This document shows positions 36,222 to 45,245 of a stretch of 64,000 nucleotides of DNA, in pieces. The DNA is taken from the NCBI RefSeq assembly GCF_963675585.1, contig NZ_OY776411.1, positions 811,001 through 875,000 of the forward strand, read 5' to 3'. This DNA comes from an uncultured Draconibacterium sp. (GTDB taxonomy: Bacteria > Bacteroidota > Bacteroidia > Bacteroidales > Prolixibacteraceae). The first letter of the stretch is position 1; each line of letters begins with the position of its first letter. The position numbers and the translations under genes are program-made. The notes under the pieces were generated by a model. It saw nothing but the letters and a program-made list of their open reading frames with translations, did no database searches and was not told the origin of the DNA.

Positions 36222-36713
36222 TTTGGTTAAATTTTAGAATTACTCTTCTTTACGGATTTATTCCAATTTGGTTTGTCCGAGGCCATCCAGCCGTTCCGCC
36301 ATCCCAAAACAAAAGCCCCAATCCAACAACAAAAAACGCACAACTCACCCATTCTTTTACCCCCTCATTCCTCACTAACCCATTCACTAATTCCCTCACT
36401 AACTCACTTCCCCAATCTCTCACTTCCTAATTCCCTCATTCACTCACTAACCCATTCCCTCACTCACCCATTCCCTCATTCACCCACTAACCCATTCACT
36501 TATTCACTAACTAACTCACTCCCCCATTCCCTCACTCCAAACCCTGAACCCTAAATCCGTCAGTAGACGGACGCAGCTCTGATCACTGATCACTGACTAC
36601 TGAACACCCCCCGTTTGTCGTTCGTTAACAGCCTGTTGTCGAAATTTTTTTCAGTGAAACAGGAATTCCTTACTTTTAACAAAAGCAAAAACTACAGAAC
36701 AAAAACTACTGCC
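36222..36713. repeat. CACTCACTAACCCATTCC low-complexity tract
   Basis: From about 36340 to 36545 the plus strand is a degenerate tandem array of units such as CACTCACTAACCCATTC and CCCTCATTCAC, almost free of G. Three frames are open through part of it only because of this composition. The rest is AT-rich leader of the acyltransferase gene. 'ctgatcactgatcactgactactgaacac' near 36580 echoes the 27-kb repeat. Confidence 0.7.
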
Positions 36714-37823
36714 ATGTCACAATCAAGATTATTTTACATCGACAACCTCCGCATTTTTCTCATCAGTCTGGTTATATTGTTGCACCTCAACATCACCTAT
36801 GGAGCGCCCGGCGACTGGTACTACAACGAATCGGAAGCCGGAATGCCGGCCATCATACTACAGGCCATGTTTAACATTACCAACCAGTCGTTTTTTATGG
36901 GGATGTTTTTTTTTATATCGGCGTATTTTACGGCTGCCTCGGTACAACGAAAACCAAGAGGTACATTTTTAAAAGACCGGCTTATCCGTTTGGGAATACC
37001 GCTGGTGGTTTTTTATTTTGTATTAAATCCGCTCACCAATTTTATTCACTATTATTACATCAAACACGAAGCAGTTACTTTCGCCGGTTTCCTCACCAAT
37101 CCTCGTGCCTGGGGATTTGGACCCATGTGGTTTGTCGAAACGCTGCTGATCTTCACCCTTCTGTATCTTCTTGCCCGTAAGTTAAATCTGAACCTCCGCA
37201 TCCCTTTCCCCGGAACAAAAGTGATTCTTATAGCGGCTGTACTTACCGGCCTGGCGCAGTATATCATTCGCATTTGGTTGCCGGTGGGCTGGAGTCTGCC
37301 CCATACCAATTTACAGTTCCCGTTTTTTATGCAGTACATATTTATGCTGATTTTTGGTGTTGTGGCTTACAACAACAAGTGGCTCGATGCCATTAGCTAC
37401 AAAAGTGCGAAACAGTGGTTTCTTTTTGCCCAGTTAATGATCCTGATTGTACTGCCTGTAATGCTTTATGTTGGCGGAAAGGAAAAGGGCATTGAAGCTT
37501 TTGTTGGCGGAGGAAGCTGGCAGAGTTTTGCCTGGGCCATTTGGGAACAGGTGGTTGGTTTTGCTATGATGATCGGGTTGTTTGGCATTGCCAAAAAGTA
37601 CTGGAACAAACAAGGCGGACTGGCCCGGCAACTTTCCGGAAGTGCGTATGGCGTTTACATCATTCATCCTCCCGTAATTGTTGGTATGGCTGCTGTTTTT
37701 GTGGGCTGGCAGGATATAAACCAGCTGCTGAAATTTGTTGTACTTGCCCCGGTCGCTTTGGTGCTTTGCTTTGCACTGGCCTGGCTCATCCGGCAAATCC
37801 CGGGAGCCAATAGGGTGCTGTAG
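36714..37823 (+). CDS. acyltransferase-3 family membrane protein
   Basis: 369 residues from ATG 36714 (MSQSRLFYIDNLRIFLI). About ten transmembrane segments. Acyltransferase-3 motif 'FYIDNLRIFLISLVILLHL' with the conserved His in helix 1, 'RLIRLGIPLVVFYF', and 'GFGPMWFVETLLIF'. Such enzymes O-acetylate or acylate cell-surface carbohydrates; the substrate is unknown. Confidence 0.88.
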   Translation: MSQSRLFYIDNLRIFLISLVILLHLNITYGAPGDWYYNESEAGMPAIILQAMFNITNQSFFMGMFFFISAYFTAASVQRKPRGTFLKDRLIRLGIPLVVFYFVLNPLTNFIHYYYIKHEAVTFAGFLTNPRAWGFGPMWFVETLLIFTLLYLLARKLNLNLRIPFPGTKVILIAAVLTGLAQYIIRIWLPVGWSLPHTNLQFPFFMQYIFMLIFGVVAYNNKWLDAISYKSAKQWFLFAQLMILIVLPVMLYVGGKEKGIEAFVGGGSWQSFAWAIWEQVVGFAMMIGLFGIAKKYWNKQGGLARQLSGSAYGVYIIHPPVIVGMAAVFVGWQDINQLLKFVVLAPVALVLCFALAWLIRQIPGANRVL

Positions 37824-38310
37824 TTTGTTTGTCCTCCTTTTTGTAAAAGGAGGTGGTTGACGCAGGAGACCGGAAGATTAGTCACCTATGTTTGTTATTT
37901 ACTCATCAATCCCCCTTTAATTCCCCCTTCGCCAAGGGGGACATATCCAGTGCAGAAGTGTAAACTTGTCCTCCTTGGTGAATCTTAGATTTAAGTTTAC
38001 TACATTTAGTTAGTTGGTTTGAGGTGAGATTGTTGGTTCGTCCTCCTTTTTGCAAAAGGAGGTGCTTGACACAGGAGACCGGAGGATTAGTTTCCTATGT
38101 AATTTGTTATTTACCCATCAATCCCCCTTTAATTCCCCCTTCGCCAAGGGGGACATATCCAGTGCAGAAGTGTAAACTTGTCCTCCTTGGTGAATCTTAG
38201 ATTTAAGTTTACTACATTTAGTTAGTTGGTTTGAGGTGAGATTGTTGGTTCGTCCTCCTTTTTGCAAAAGGAGGTGGTTGACGCAGGAGACCGGAGGATT
38301 AGTTTCCTGC
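37824..38310. repeat. tandem ~210-bp repeats, two and a half copies
   Basis: Units start with gtcctcc at 37831, 38040 and 38252 (periods 209 and 212 bp). Each carries CCTCCTTTTTGcAAAAGGAGG, 'gacgcaggagaccggaggattag', 'cccctttaattcccccttcgccaagggggacatatcc' and 'aagtgtaaacttgtcc'. They mark the left flank of the restriction-modification island. Confidence 0.85.
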
Positions 38311-38428
38311 CGGCCGGGCTTGTTAAACTCATGCCGGGCCTTTATAAACACAGCAAGCATTGCAATTTGTTTTTTGCTTGCCTACCAGCTGCAGGTGTAG
38401 TAACTTAACAGCTCCCAATTTTTGTAAA

Positions 38429-38845
38429 ATGACCGACGTTCACGACAAAGCAACCCGCTCGTATAACATGAGCCGCATAAAAGGCAAAAACACTAAGCCC
38501 GAATTGTTGGTGCGAAAGTTTTTGTTTGCCAACGGTTTTCGTTACCGCCTGAATGTAAAAACCCTCCCCGGAAAACCAGACATTGTTTTACCAAAATACA
38601 AAACAGTGATTTTTGTAAACGGCTGTTTTTGGCACGGACATAAAGGATGTAAATACTTTGTTTTGCCTAAAACAAAAACGGAATGGTGGCTGAATAAAAT
38701 CAAAGAAACCCAAAAACGCGACCGCGAAAAAGAGATTGAGTTGAATGTGTTGGGCTGGAAAGTTATCACCATTTGGGAATGCGAACTAAAACCAAAGAAG
38801 CAAAAAGAGACTCTTGAACTTTTGCTAAATTCAATTAAACAATAA
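38429..38845 (+). CDS. vsr: very short patch repair endonuclease
   Basis: 138 residues from ATG 38429. Vsr signature: 'RSYNMSRIKGKNTKPELLVRKFL', 'LPGKPDIVLPKYKTVIFVNGCFWHGH', 'TEWWLNKI', and C-terminal 'WKVITIWECEL'. It nicks at T:G mismatches left by deamination of 5-methylcytosine, fitting the nearby C5-methyltransferase. First gene of the island, ending just before the C-boxes. Confidence 0.95.
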   Translation: MTDVHDKATRSYNMSRIKGKNTKPELLVRKFLFANGFRYRLNVKTLPGKPDIVLPKYKTVIFVNGCFWHGHKGCKYFVLPKTKTEWWLNKIKETQKRDREKEIELNVLGWKVITIWECELKPKKQKETLELLLNSIKQ

Positions 38846-38858
38846 ATTTTCAATATGT

Positions 38859-38884
38859 GACTTATATCCCGTTGACTTATAGTC
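38859..38884 (+). promoter_or_regulatory. C-box operators of the restriction-modification controller
   Basis: GACTTATATCC (38859-38869) and GACTTATAGTC (38874-38884, then CGTG) match the GACTNNNAGTC C-boxes bound by R-M controller proteins. They begin 15 bp apart and end 23 bp before the controller ATG, the standard layout for delayed, autoregulated restriction gene expression. Confidence 0.8.
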
Positions 38885-38907
38885 CGTGAAAGGATACTTT
38901 TATCCGC

Positions 38908-39135
38908 ATGGATGTTAAGTTACGAATTGGTCAGAGAATCAGGGAACTGAGACTACAAAAGTCAATATCTCAGGAGCAATTAGCGCTAAAAGCCGAGATT
39001 GACAGAACATATATGACCAGCGTTGAAAATGGACGACGCAATATCTCCATCCAAAACATTGAGAAAATAATTTATGCATTAGATACAACCTTTGAAGAAT
39101 TTTTTAAAGGATTTGACTTTAAGCAAACTTTATGA
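38908..39135 (+). CDS. XRE-family restriction-modification controller (C protein)
   Basis: 75 residues, a single helix-turn-helix domain: 'GQRIRELRLQKSISQEQLALKAEIDRTYMTSVENGRRNISIQNIEKIIYALDTTFEEFF'. Size, sequence and the two C-boxes just upstream mark it as a C protein that activates, then represses, its own operon. It overlaps the methyltransferase start by 4 bp (ATGA), so C protein and methylase are coupled. Confidence 0.92.
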   Translation: MDVKLRIGQRIRELRLQKSISQEQLALKAEIDRTYMTSVENGRRNISIQNIEKIIYALDTTFEEFFKGFDFKQTL

Positions 39136-40358
39136 ATTTTATAGACCTTTTTGCAGGCGCTGGTGGATTGTCCGAAGGATTTATTCGCGCAGATTTTACT
39201 CCCATTGCACACGTTGAAATGGATGAGGCTGCCTGTAATACTCTTTTAACCAGAACTGCATATCATCATCTTAAGGAAACCCAAAATTTTGATAAGTATA
39301 TTGCTTATTTAAAGGGCAAAATTACCCGTGAGGAATTATATAATTTATTACCTGAAGAAAAACGAAATTCGGTAATAAATCTGGCAGTGGGCGATGAAAA
39401 TAATGCCGATATTTTTAGTAGAATTGACCATCACTTAGGAAATGAAACTGTTGATTTAATTATTGGAGGCCCTCCCTGTCAGGCCTATTCTGTTGTAGGG
39501 CGCGCTCCTTTAAAACATAAAGAAGATGATGAGCGAACGCGTTTATATATTCAGTACGGAAGGTTTTTGAAGAGGTATCAGCCAAAAATATTTGTATTTG
39601 AGAATGTTCCGGGAATCTTAACAGCAGCAAAGGGACAATACTACGAAAACCTGAAAAAATATTACCGGCGTTTAGGCTATGTAGTTGAAGCCAGATTATT
39701 AAATGCATATGATTATGGTGTAGTACAGCACCGCAAAAGGGTAATTATAATTGGGTGGCGTAAGGAGTTGAATTTTAGTTATCCGGAAATTGAAAAAGTA
39801 GATCAGAAATATTTCAGTGACACTGTATTTTCTGATTTACCAAAAGTAAAAGCTGGAGAAACAAGGCGTTGCCAAAAGTATATCAATAATACAAACGAAT
39901 ATCTTGAAAGAGCCTCCATACGTAACGGACTTGACTTTGTAACACAGCACGTAACAAGACCTCATAACGACAAAGACCTGAATATTTACAGACTGGCAAT
40001 TGAAAAGCTGGAAAAAGGTGAACGTTTAAAAAACGGGCAGATACCTGAAAAAGAAAGAACACAAAAGAACATTAAAGATTTTATCGACAGGTTTAAAGTG
40101 GTAGCAAATGAGCCGCATACTATGATTGCACATATTGCAAAAGACGGACACCATTTTATTCACCCTGATAAAAAACAATTGCGTTCTATTTCCGTGCGGG
40201 AAGCGGCACGTATACAATCCTTTCCTGATGATTTTTATTTTGAAGGTAAAGACAGAAAACAATTCAGGACTGAGGCTTTTCGACAAATTGGAAATGCAGT
40301 ACCGCCTTTAATGGCAGAAAAGATAGCGATAGAAATTCAAAATTTAATTAATGCATAG
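39132..40358 (+). CDS. DNA (cytosine-5)-methyltransferase
   Basis: 408 residues with the C5-MTase motifs in order: I 'FIDLFAGAGGLSEGF', IV 'GGPPCQAYSVVGR' (catalytic Cys), VI 'VFENVPG', VIII 'VVQHRKRVIIIG', and X 'RQIGNAVPPLMAEKIA'. The target recognition region is ~residues 250-320. Recognition sequence cannot be read from the protein. It overlaps the next gene by 8 bp. Confidence 0.95.
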   Translation: MNFIDLFAGAGGLSEGFIRADFTPIAHVEMDEAACNTLLTRTAYHHLKETQNFDKYIAYLKGKITREELYNLLPEEKRNSVINLAVGDENNADIFSRIDHHLGNETVDLIIGGPPCQAYSVVGRAPLKHKEDDERTRLYIQYGRFLKRYQPKIFVFENVPGILTAAKGQYYENLKKYYRRLGYVVEARLLNAYDYGVVQHRKRVIIIGWRKELNFSYPEIEKVDQKYFSDTVFSDLPKVKAGETRRCQKYINNTNEYLERASIRNGLDFVTQHVTRPHNDKDLNIYRLAIEKLEKGERLKNGQIPEKERTQKNIKDFIDRFKVVANEPHTMIAHIAKDGHHFIHPDKKQLRSISVREAARIQSFPDDFYFEGKDRKQFRTEAFRQIGNAVPPLMAEKIAIEIQNLINA

Positions 40359-42705
40359 AACCATATCTCCAATAAAACAACACTCTTTCACCCCCGGCGC
40401 GATGTCAATTATCCAAATGGGAGAAGAGTTAATTGGACATCCAAGCACTGCAATCAATGAATTGGTAAAAAATGGATATGATGCAGACGCAGATTATTGC
40501 AAAGTATACCTCTATCATTCTGAAAATGTAAATAATTCATTTGCATTTGTATTTGATGATGGTTCCGGGATGAATGATAAAACACTGTTTGGCGATTGGT
40601 TAAAACCGTCCGTCAGTTCAAAAAGAACAGAATACAGAAAAAGCAAAAAATATGAAAGGACTTATTTAGGGAGCAAAGGCATTGGGCGGCTAGCGGCTAT
40701 GGCTCTTGGTAAAGTTATTACTGTAGTTACGAAACAAAAAACTGAAACTTCATACAACTGGATAACAATAGATAGAGAGCTTTTCAGAGAGGACAATCTA
40801 TTATCTGAAATTAAGTTTCCTGGGGCCAGTGTGGAAAATGTAATTAACCTCTTCACCAAAGATGAATATTCAAAGGCAAGAAGCGTAGCAATCAACGATA
40901 CGCTCGCCGAAACTTTGGTGACTGCAAAATGTGAGGCATTTACAAGCGGAACTCTAATTATTATAGAGAAACTGGACGATTCAGTATTAAAAATACTTAA
41001 GGATGATCACCAGCAAATAGAAACACCGGAAGATGGAGAGACTATTTATGCGACAACAACCTTCTTTAAGTCGCTTTCAACCTTAATAACTCCCCTTGAA
41101 CTGAACGACAATATCCTGCGAGAGTTAAAGAGTAGAAAAATACTTTCAAAAGACTTAAGCTTTAAAAAAAGTAAAAATCCCTTCTCAATCAAATATGGAA
41201 CGAATCTCCTCCCCGGGCAAGATGAATTAGAATGGCTTGATGTTTACTCAGTTCCTATACATTCAATATACGACTATCGTGCATTTGGTAAGGTGACTTT
41301 TAACGGAGAAGTTTTCGGTAAGCTTTCATACAATAGAATAAAAGGAGATGTATTCGAAGAAAAATTCGAAATAGCAGAGTTAAAAATAGAAAAAGAACTA
41401 GAACAGGGAAGGTTATTCAACCCTGTTGATACTAAGAACAACAAAAAGACTTTTGAACCCGGAGAATTCTATTTCGATATCAGGGTCTACGATATGGGAG
41501 AAAGCGATAATGTAGAAAAATTAGCGCATGAAGCAAAATATAAAAGCATTACAAGTTTTCGTAAAGACTTCAAAGAATTTCAAGGTCTGAGAGTTTCAAA
41601 AAACGGTTTTGGGGTGAAGCCATATGGCGAAGAAGTAGAAGATTGGATTGGACTTTCAAAAGCCAGAGTTCAGAATCCAGGACAAAATGTAAATACAAAT
41701 CAAATTCTCGGGTACATTTATTTTATTTCTCCAGAAAATGACGAATTAGAGGAGAAAACCAACAGGGAAGGATTTTTGGAAAATAAAGCTTTCATTCAAG
41801 TGAAGGAAGTACTTGGTAGCATATTTAGTGTGCTAGGAAAAAGACGGTACAATTACCGTTTGACTCACGGACTAGGTAGACCGGTTACCAGTAAACATAA
41901 AAGACCTGACTTCGAAGAATATCTTGATAGCCTTAAAGCTTTAAATGCTAGTCAAAAAGTAATCTCCTCCACCGAGAAATTCATGAAGGATGTTTCCACA
42001 TCTATGGATAATATGGAGGAATCACTAACATTCTCTGAGAGGCTCGCGGCCTTAGGTAGTGGAATTGAATTACTGTATCACGAGCTCGCTCAACCCCTTT
42101 CTGGATTACGAACTGCTAAATCATCATTTGAACTAAAAAAGAAAAAAGTAGATCCATCTGTTCTTGATAATTTTGTTGCTGATATAAATACATTGCATCA
42201 TTCGACTGAAATTATATACGAACTAAGGCAGTCTCTTCAACCTGCCATCGGAAGAACCCGGAAGAAAAAATTCAAGGTGCTGAATACCTTTCTTAAGGTC
42301 TGCAACCTATACAAATCAGACACAGAAGAGCATAATATCAAAATAATAGCTGATGACAGACTGGAAAATTATGAAATTACTGATATCGAATATGCTTTTT
42401 GGATTTCCTTTCTAAATATTATAAATAACGCTGTTTATTGGATTAAACAATCAGGTAATCCTGGAGAAATAAGGATACATCTTGAAAAAGAAGCTATTGT
42501 TGTAAGTAACAGTGGCCCTTTGATCAACAACAAATACATCGATTTTATATTCGATTACGGTGTCACAACCCGCCAAGAAAAAAATGCAACCGGTCTTGGA
42601 CTATCATTTACACGAAGCATATTAACTAAAAATAACTGGGACATTAGCGCCGAAAACAGAAGCTACGGTCCAGCATTTATCTTAATACGAACCAAAGATG
42701 AGTAA
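40351..42705 (+). CDS. large protein with two GHKL ATPase modules (MORC/Hsp90-like + histidine kinase-like)
   Basis: 784 residues, soluble. The N-terminal GHKL ATPase has the N-box 'INELVKNGYDADADYC' (~29-44), G1 'VFDDGSGMND' (~69) and G2 'YLGSKGIGRLAAMALG' (~107), as in MutL/MORC/Hsp90-type proteins. Residues ~200-540 are a transducer-like region. The C-terminal part (~565-784) has a DHp-like helix 'LAALGSGIELLYHELAQPLSGLRT' with a possible phospho-acceptor His, then a second GHKL domain with N-box 'FLNIINNAVYWIKQSG' and G2 'TGLGLSFTRSIL'. It overlaps both neighbours by 8 bp and is followed by a receiver-domain protein. GHKL ATPases are known from some R-M operons; role here unknown. Confidence 0.85.
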   Translation: MHRTISPIKQHSFTPGAMSIIQMGEELIGHPSTAINELVKNGYDADADYCKVYLYHSENVNNSFAFVFDDGSGMNDKTLFGDWLKPSVSSKRTEYRKSKKYERTYLGSKGIGRLAAMALGKVITVVTKQKTETSYNWITIDRELFREDNLLSEIKFPGASVENVINLFTKDEYSKARSVAINDTLAETLVTAKCEAFTSGTLIIIEKLDDSVLKILKDDHQQIETPEDGETIYATTTFFKSLSTLITPLELNDNILRELKSRKILSKDLSFKKSKNPFSIKYGTNLLPGQDELEWLDVYSVPIHSIYDYRAFGKVTFNGEVFGKLSYNRIKGDVFEEKFEIAELKIEKELEQGRLFNPVDTKNNKKTFEPGEFYFDIRVYDMGESDNVEKLAHEAKYKSITSFRKDFKEFQGLRVSKNGFGVKPYGEEVEDWIGLSKARVQNPGQNVNTNQILGYIYFISPENDELEEKTNREGFLENKAFIQVKEVLGSIFSVLGKRRYNYRLTHGLGRPVTSKHKRPDFEEYLDSLKALNASQKVISSTEKFMKDVSTSMDNMEESLTFSERLAALGSGIELLYHELAQPLSGLRTAKSSFELKKKKVDPSVLDNFVADINTLHHSTEIIYELRQSLQPAIGRTRKKKFKVLNTFLKVCNLYKSDTEEHNIKIIADDRLENYEITDIEYAFWISFLNIINNAVYWIKQSGNPGEIRIHLEKEAIVVSNSGPLINNKYIDFIFDYGVTTRQEKNATGLGLSFTRSILTKNNWDISAENRSYGPAFILIRTKDE

Positions 42706-43825
42706 CGGAATAATAGTGCATCTGGATGATGATGCAAAAAAAATTTTGGGACCTTCCAAAGAATATTTTGATCAAACTCATATAGATATGGAATTGATCC
42801 AATGCCAGAATGAGAAAGAATTTCTGGACATTGTATCTGAACGCATGTCAGATGTTAGAGTTTTAATATTTGATTTATTAAGCTCTGATACAGACAGGGA
42901 GCTATTAAAACCAGAAGAAGCACATTTCTTAACTCACATTAAAGACAGTTTCGCCAAATATAATGTCCCAATCTTTATCTACAGTGGGTATATAATGGAG
43001 GAAATTATCTCTCAATTCAAAGAATATGGAAATGTATATATTGTTGACAAGGCACAACATGGATTCGATTACATAACCAATAAAATTGAGTTATTTCTGG
43101 AATCAGGATTTCTCGAGGTTTTTAGTCCCGATGGAATTATTGATAAAATTAAGGCCGACTTACATCGAACTTTTATTAGCCAGTTCAAATCAAACAAAGA
43201 GCTTGAATCAACAATTCAGCTGATTATTGATAACTCTGATGGGCAACATAAAGATAGAACGAAAACTGTTTTTACGCGAATCGCAATCAGAACTTTACTT
43301 CACGAAATGATATCTCCTTCTTTTGATGGAGAAAATCCATCTGAGAAGAAGCTGGCATTGACAGAACACTACATAAGAAGAATCAATAATGAAATAGTGG
43401 TTTTCACTGGGGATATCTTTGTTAGCAATACTAATCCGAAAGATGTAATGATAATATTAACACCTCGATGTAATATTATGCGAACTACAGAGTATCTAGT
43501 ATGTCCAATTGATTTGAATGATTTCCCAAAGAAAACTGTGGGTGGCGATGCTAAAAAGAAAATAGGACTCGCAGCGCAAGGTGACCCAAAATATTCAGGA
43601 TACAATAGACACCTCCCGCCATCGCCCATTTTTAGTGGTGGTCAGATATTAATTGCGAAATATAAAATTATCAAGAAAGCTGAAATCGATAACTATCACC
43701 GGGAAGTCTCACTTAGCGACGAACTTACCAACGAAATTCTTGGCAAGTTCGGTGCATATTTCTTCAGAACTGGTATAACACCATGGGATCAGAGTGAGAT
43801 GATTGCACATTTGCAACAAAACTAA
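42698..43825 (+). CDS. receiver-domain protein of the restriction-modification operon
   Basis: 375 residues. The N-terminal ~125 look like a CheY-type receiver: acidic start 'IVHLDDDAKKIL', Asp in 'VLIFDLLSSD', Ser in 'VPIFIYSGYI', Lys in 'YIVDKAQHG'. The C-terminal ~250 residues are of unknown fold, with 'LLHEMISPSFDGENPSE', 'VMIILTPRCNIMRTTEYLVCPIDL' and 'RHLPPSPIFSGGQ'. The layout suggests it pairs with the histidine-kinase-like part of the preceding protein. It overlaps that gene by 8 bp and precedes the HNH gene by 5 bp. Confidence 0.75.
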   Translation: MSNGIIVHLDDDAKKILGPSKEYFDQTHIDMELIQCQNEKEFLDIVSERMSDVRVLIFDLLSSDTDRELLKPEEAHFLTHIKDSFAKYNVPIFIYSGYIMEEIISQFKEYGNVYIVDKAQHGFDYITNKIELFLESGFLEVFSPDGIIDKIKADLHRTFISQFKSNKELESTIQLIIDNSDGQHKDRTKTVFTRIAIRTLLHEMISPSFDGENPSEKKLALTEHYIRRINNEIVVFTGDIFVSNTNPKDVMIILTPRCNIMRTTEYLVCPIDLNDFPKKTVGGDAKKKIGLAAQGDPKYSGYNRHLPPSPIFSGGQILIAKYKIIKKAEIDNYHREVSLSDELTNEILGKFGAYFFRTGITPWDQSEMIAHLQQN

Positions 43826-43830
43826 CTAGC

Positions 43831-44598
43831 ATGCCCCACAGCCCTAACTGGACAAGAGAAGAACACATTGTTGCATTTAATTTATACTGCAAGATCCCGT
43901 TTACCAAAATAAACGAAAACTATCCGCCTGTAATTGAATTAGCAAAAATAATCGGTCGATCAAAAGGTTCAGTATCCAGAAAGTTGGCTAATTTTGCCCG
44001 CCTTGATCCGGCATTACGAGCCAGAAATGTTTCAGGCTTAACCCATGGTGCGAAGGGTGAAGAAATTGTGTGGAATGAATTTCACGGCAACTGGGATGAA
44101 CTGGCCTACGAAAGCGAACTGATTTTGGCAAAATACAAAGGCATTTCGGTTGAATCAACCGTAGATTTATCCGATTTGGTTGAAATTAAAGAAGGAAAAG
44201 AACGCGAATCAGTTGTAAAAACAAGAGTTAATCAGAATTTTTTCAGAGATACTATTCTGGCCTCCTACAATCAAACCTGTTGCATTACAGGTATTCAGAT
44301 TCCCCGGCTTTTAATTGCCAGTCACATTATCCCGTGGGCCAAAAACAAAAAAGAAAGAATGAATCCTCAAAACGGACTTTGCTTAAATGCTCTTCATGAC
44401 AAAGCTTATGACAAAGGATTAATTACTGTTACCCCGGATTATAAAATAAAAATATCCGCGGAACTAAAAGCGAGCCTGAATAAAGAAACGGATAAGTTCT
44501 TTCTGCCCTATGAAAACAACCTCATTTTATTACCAAACCGGTTCGCTCCGGATAAAGAGTTTCTCGAATATCATTCCCGTAACATATTTATTTTTTGA
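43831..44598 (+). CDS. HNH endonuclease, probable restriction enzyme
   Basis: 255 residues. The N-terminal ~60 residues look like a Myb/SANT-type DNA-binding helix set ('NWTREEHIVAFNLYCKIPF', 'IIGRSKGSVSRKLANFARLDP'). The C-terminal HNH domain (~145-205) shows 'CCITGIQIPRLLIASHIIPW', 'NPQNGLCLNALHDKAYDKGLI', the SHI/NP.NGL/D.AYD.G pattern of HNH restriction enzymes. Last gene of the overlapping operon with the C protein and methyltransferase, hence the likely cleavage subunit. Confidence 0.88.
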   Translation: MPHSPNWTREEHIVAFNLYCKIPFTKINENYPPVIELAKIIGRSKGSVSRKLANFARLDPALRARNVSGLTHGAKGEEIVWNEFHGNWDELAYESELILAKYKGISVESTVDLSDLVEIKEGKERESVVKTRVNQNFFRDTILASYNQTCCITGIQIPRLLIASHIIPWAKNKKERMNPQNGLCLNALHDKAYDKGLITVTPDYKIKISAELKASLNKETDKFFLPYENNLILLPNRFAPDKEFLEYHSRNIFIF

Positions 44599-44671
44599 CC
44601 TTCGGTTGTATATTCAAATGAGTGTTAAAAATATTTTTCGTATTAAATAATATCACTTTAATAAAAATCAT

Positions 44672-44929
44672 ATGAATACAATTGACGACCTGGCAGAAAA
44701 AGCCATCAAAAAAATAAAAGAATCCATTACCGATGAAGTTTTTCTGATTATTCAGAATGATAAGCAGTTAATGCATGAGTATTTAAGACTTGTTCAAGAA
44801 AAGGGGCTAAACGTGGTAAATATGCGAATTGGCAAAGGTGTAAAAAGTGCCTTCAGCTTGACCAATGATGATTACCGAAACGATGATCCCAAAAGTACAT
44901 TGATTCAAAGTCATCAAATTTTAAAATAA
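44672..44929 (+). CDS. small conserved protein of unknown function
   Basis: 85 residues, helical and charged: 'IDDLAEKAIKKIKESITDEVFLIIQNDKQLMHEYLRLVQEKGLNVVNMRIGKGVKSAF', with a polar C-terminus. Similar small proteins occur in Bacteroidota accessory regions (from memory). Separated from the HNH gene by ~70 bp of AT-rich sequence. No function assigned. Confidence 0.7.
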   Translation: MNTIDDLAEKAIKKIKESITDEVFLIIQNDKQLMHEYLRLVQEKGLNVVNMRIGKGVKSAFSLTNDDYRNDDPKSTLIQSHQILK

Positions 44930-45040
44930 TTTAGAGCAAAAGATCCCAACACTCCCGCCCAATTAAATCATATGGATATCTTCAGCTAAAAGCTAAGAAA
45001 GTGCGCCGTACAATCGTGCAGCAACCCCGGTAGCAGCGGC

Positions 45041-45078
45041 AAAAAAAAAATCCTTAGCAAATAAATGATAAGGATTTT
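45041..45078 (-). terminator. intrinsic terminator for the minus-strand gene at 45461-46192
   Basis: On the minus strand AAAATCCTTA and TAAGGATTTT form a 9-10 bp stem (45078-45069 with 45056-45047), followed by a run of about ten T (45050-45041). It places the mirrored CCTGT/ACAGG array inside the 3' untranslated region of the minus-strand gene. Confidence 0.7.
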
Positions 45079-45245
45079 ACCTGCCCGGCAGGTGGAAGCC
45101 AAGTCGGGCAAGCGGGAGCAAAAGTAGCTTTTAATTTGACTTCGCGTGCAGCTTGTTTGCAAAATCACTGTTTTTAGAGTTTTGGTGCTACAAGATTATA
45201 CCATCTGTTGGCTACTTTTTTGCCGAAAAGTACTGTATTTGCTGG

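Noticed and set aside
36206-36554. Two plus-strand frames rich in Ser, Leu, Thr and Pro
   Set aside because: They arise from the G-poor tandem repeat, overlap each other in different frames, and have no start context or family.
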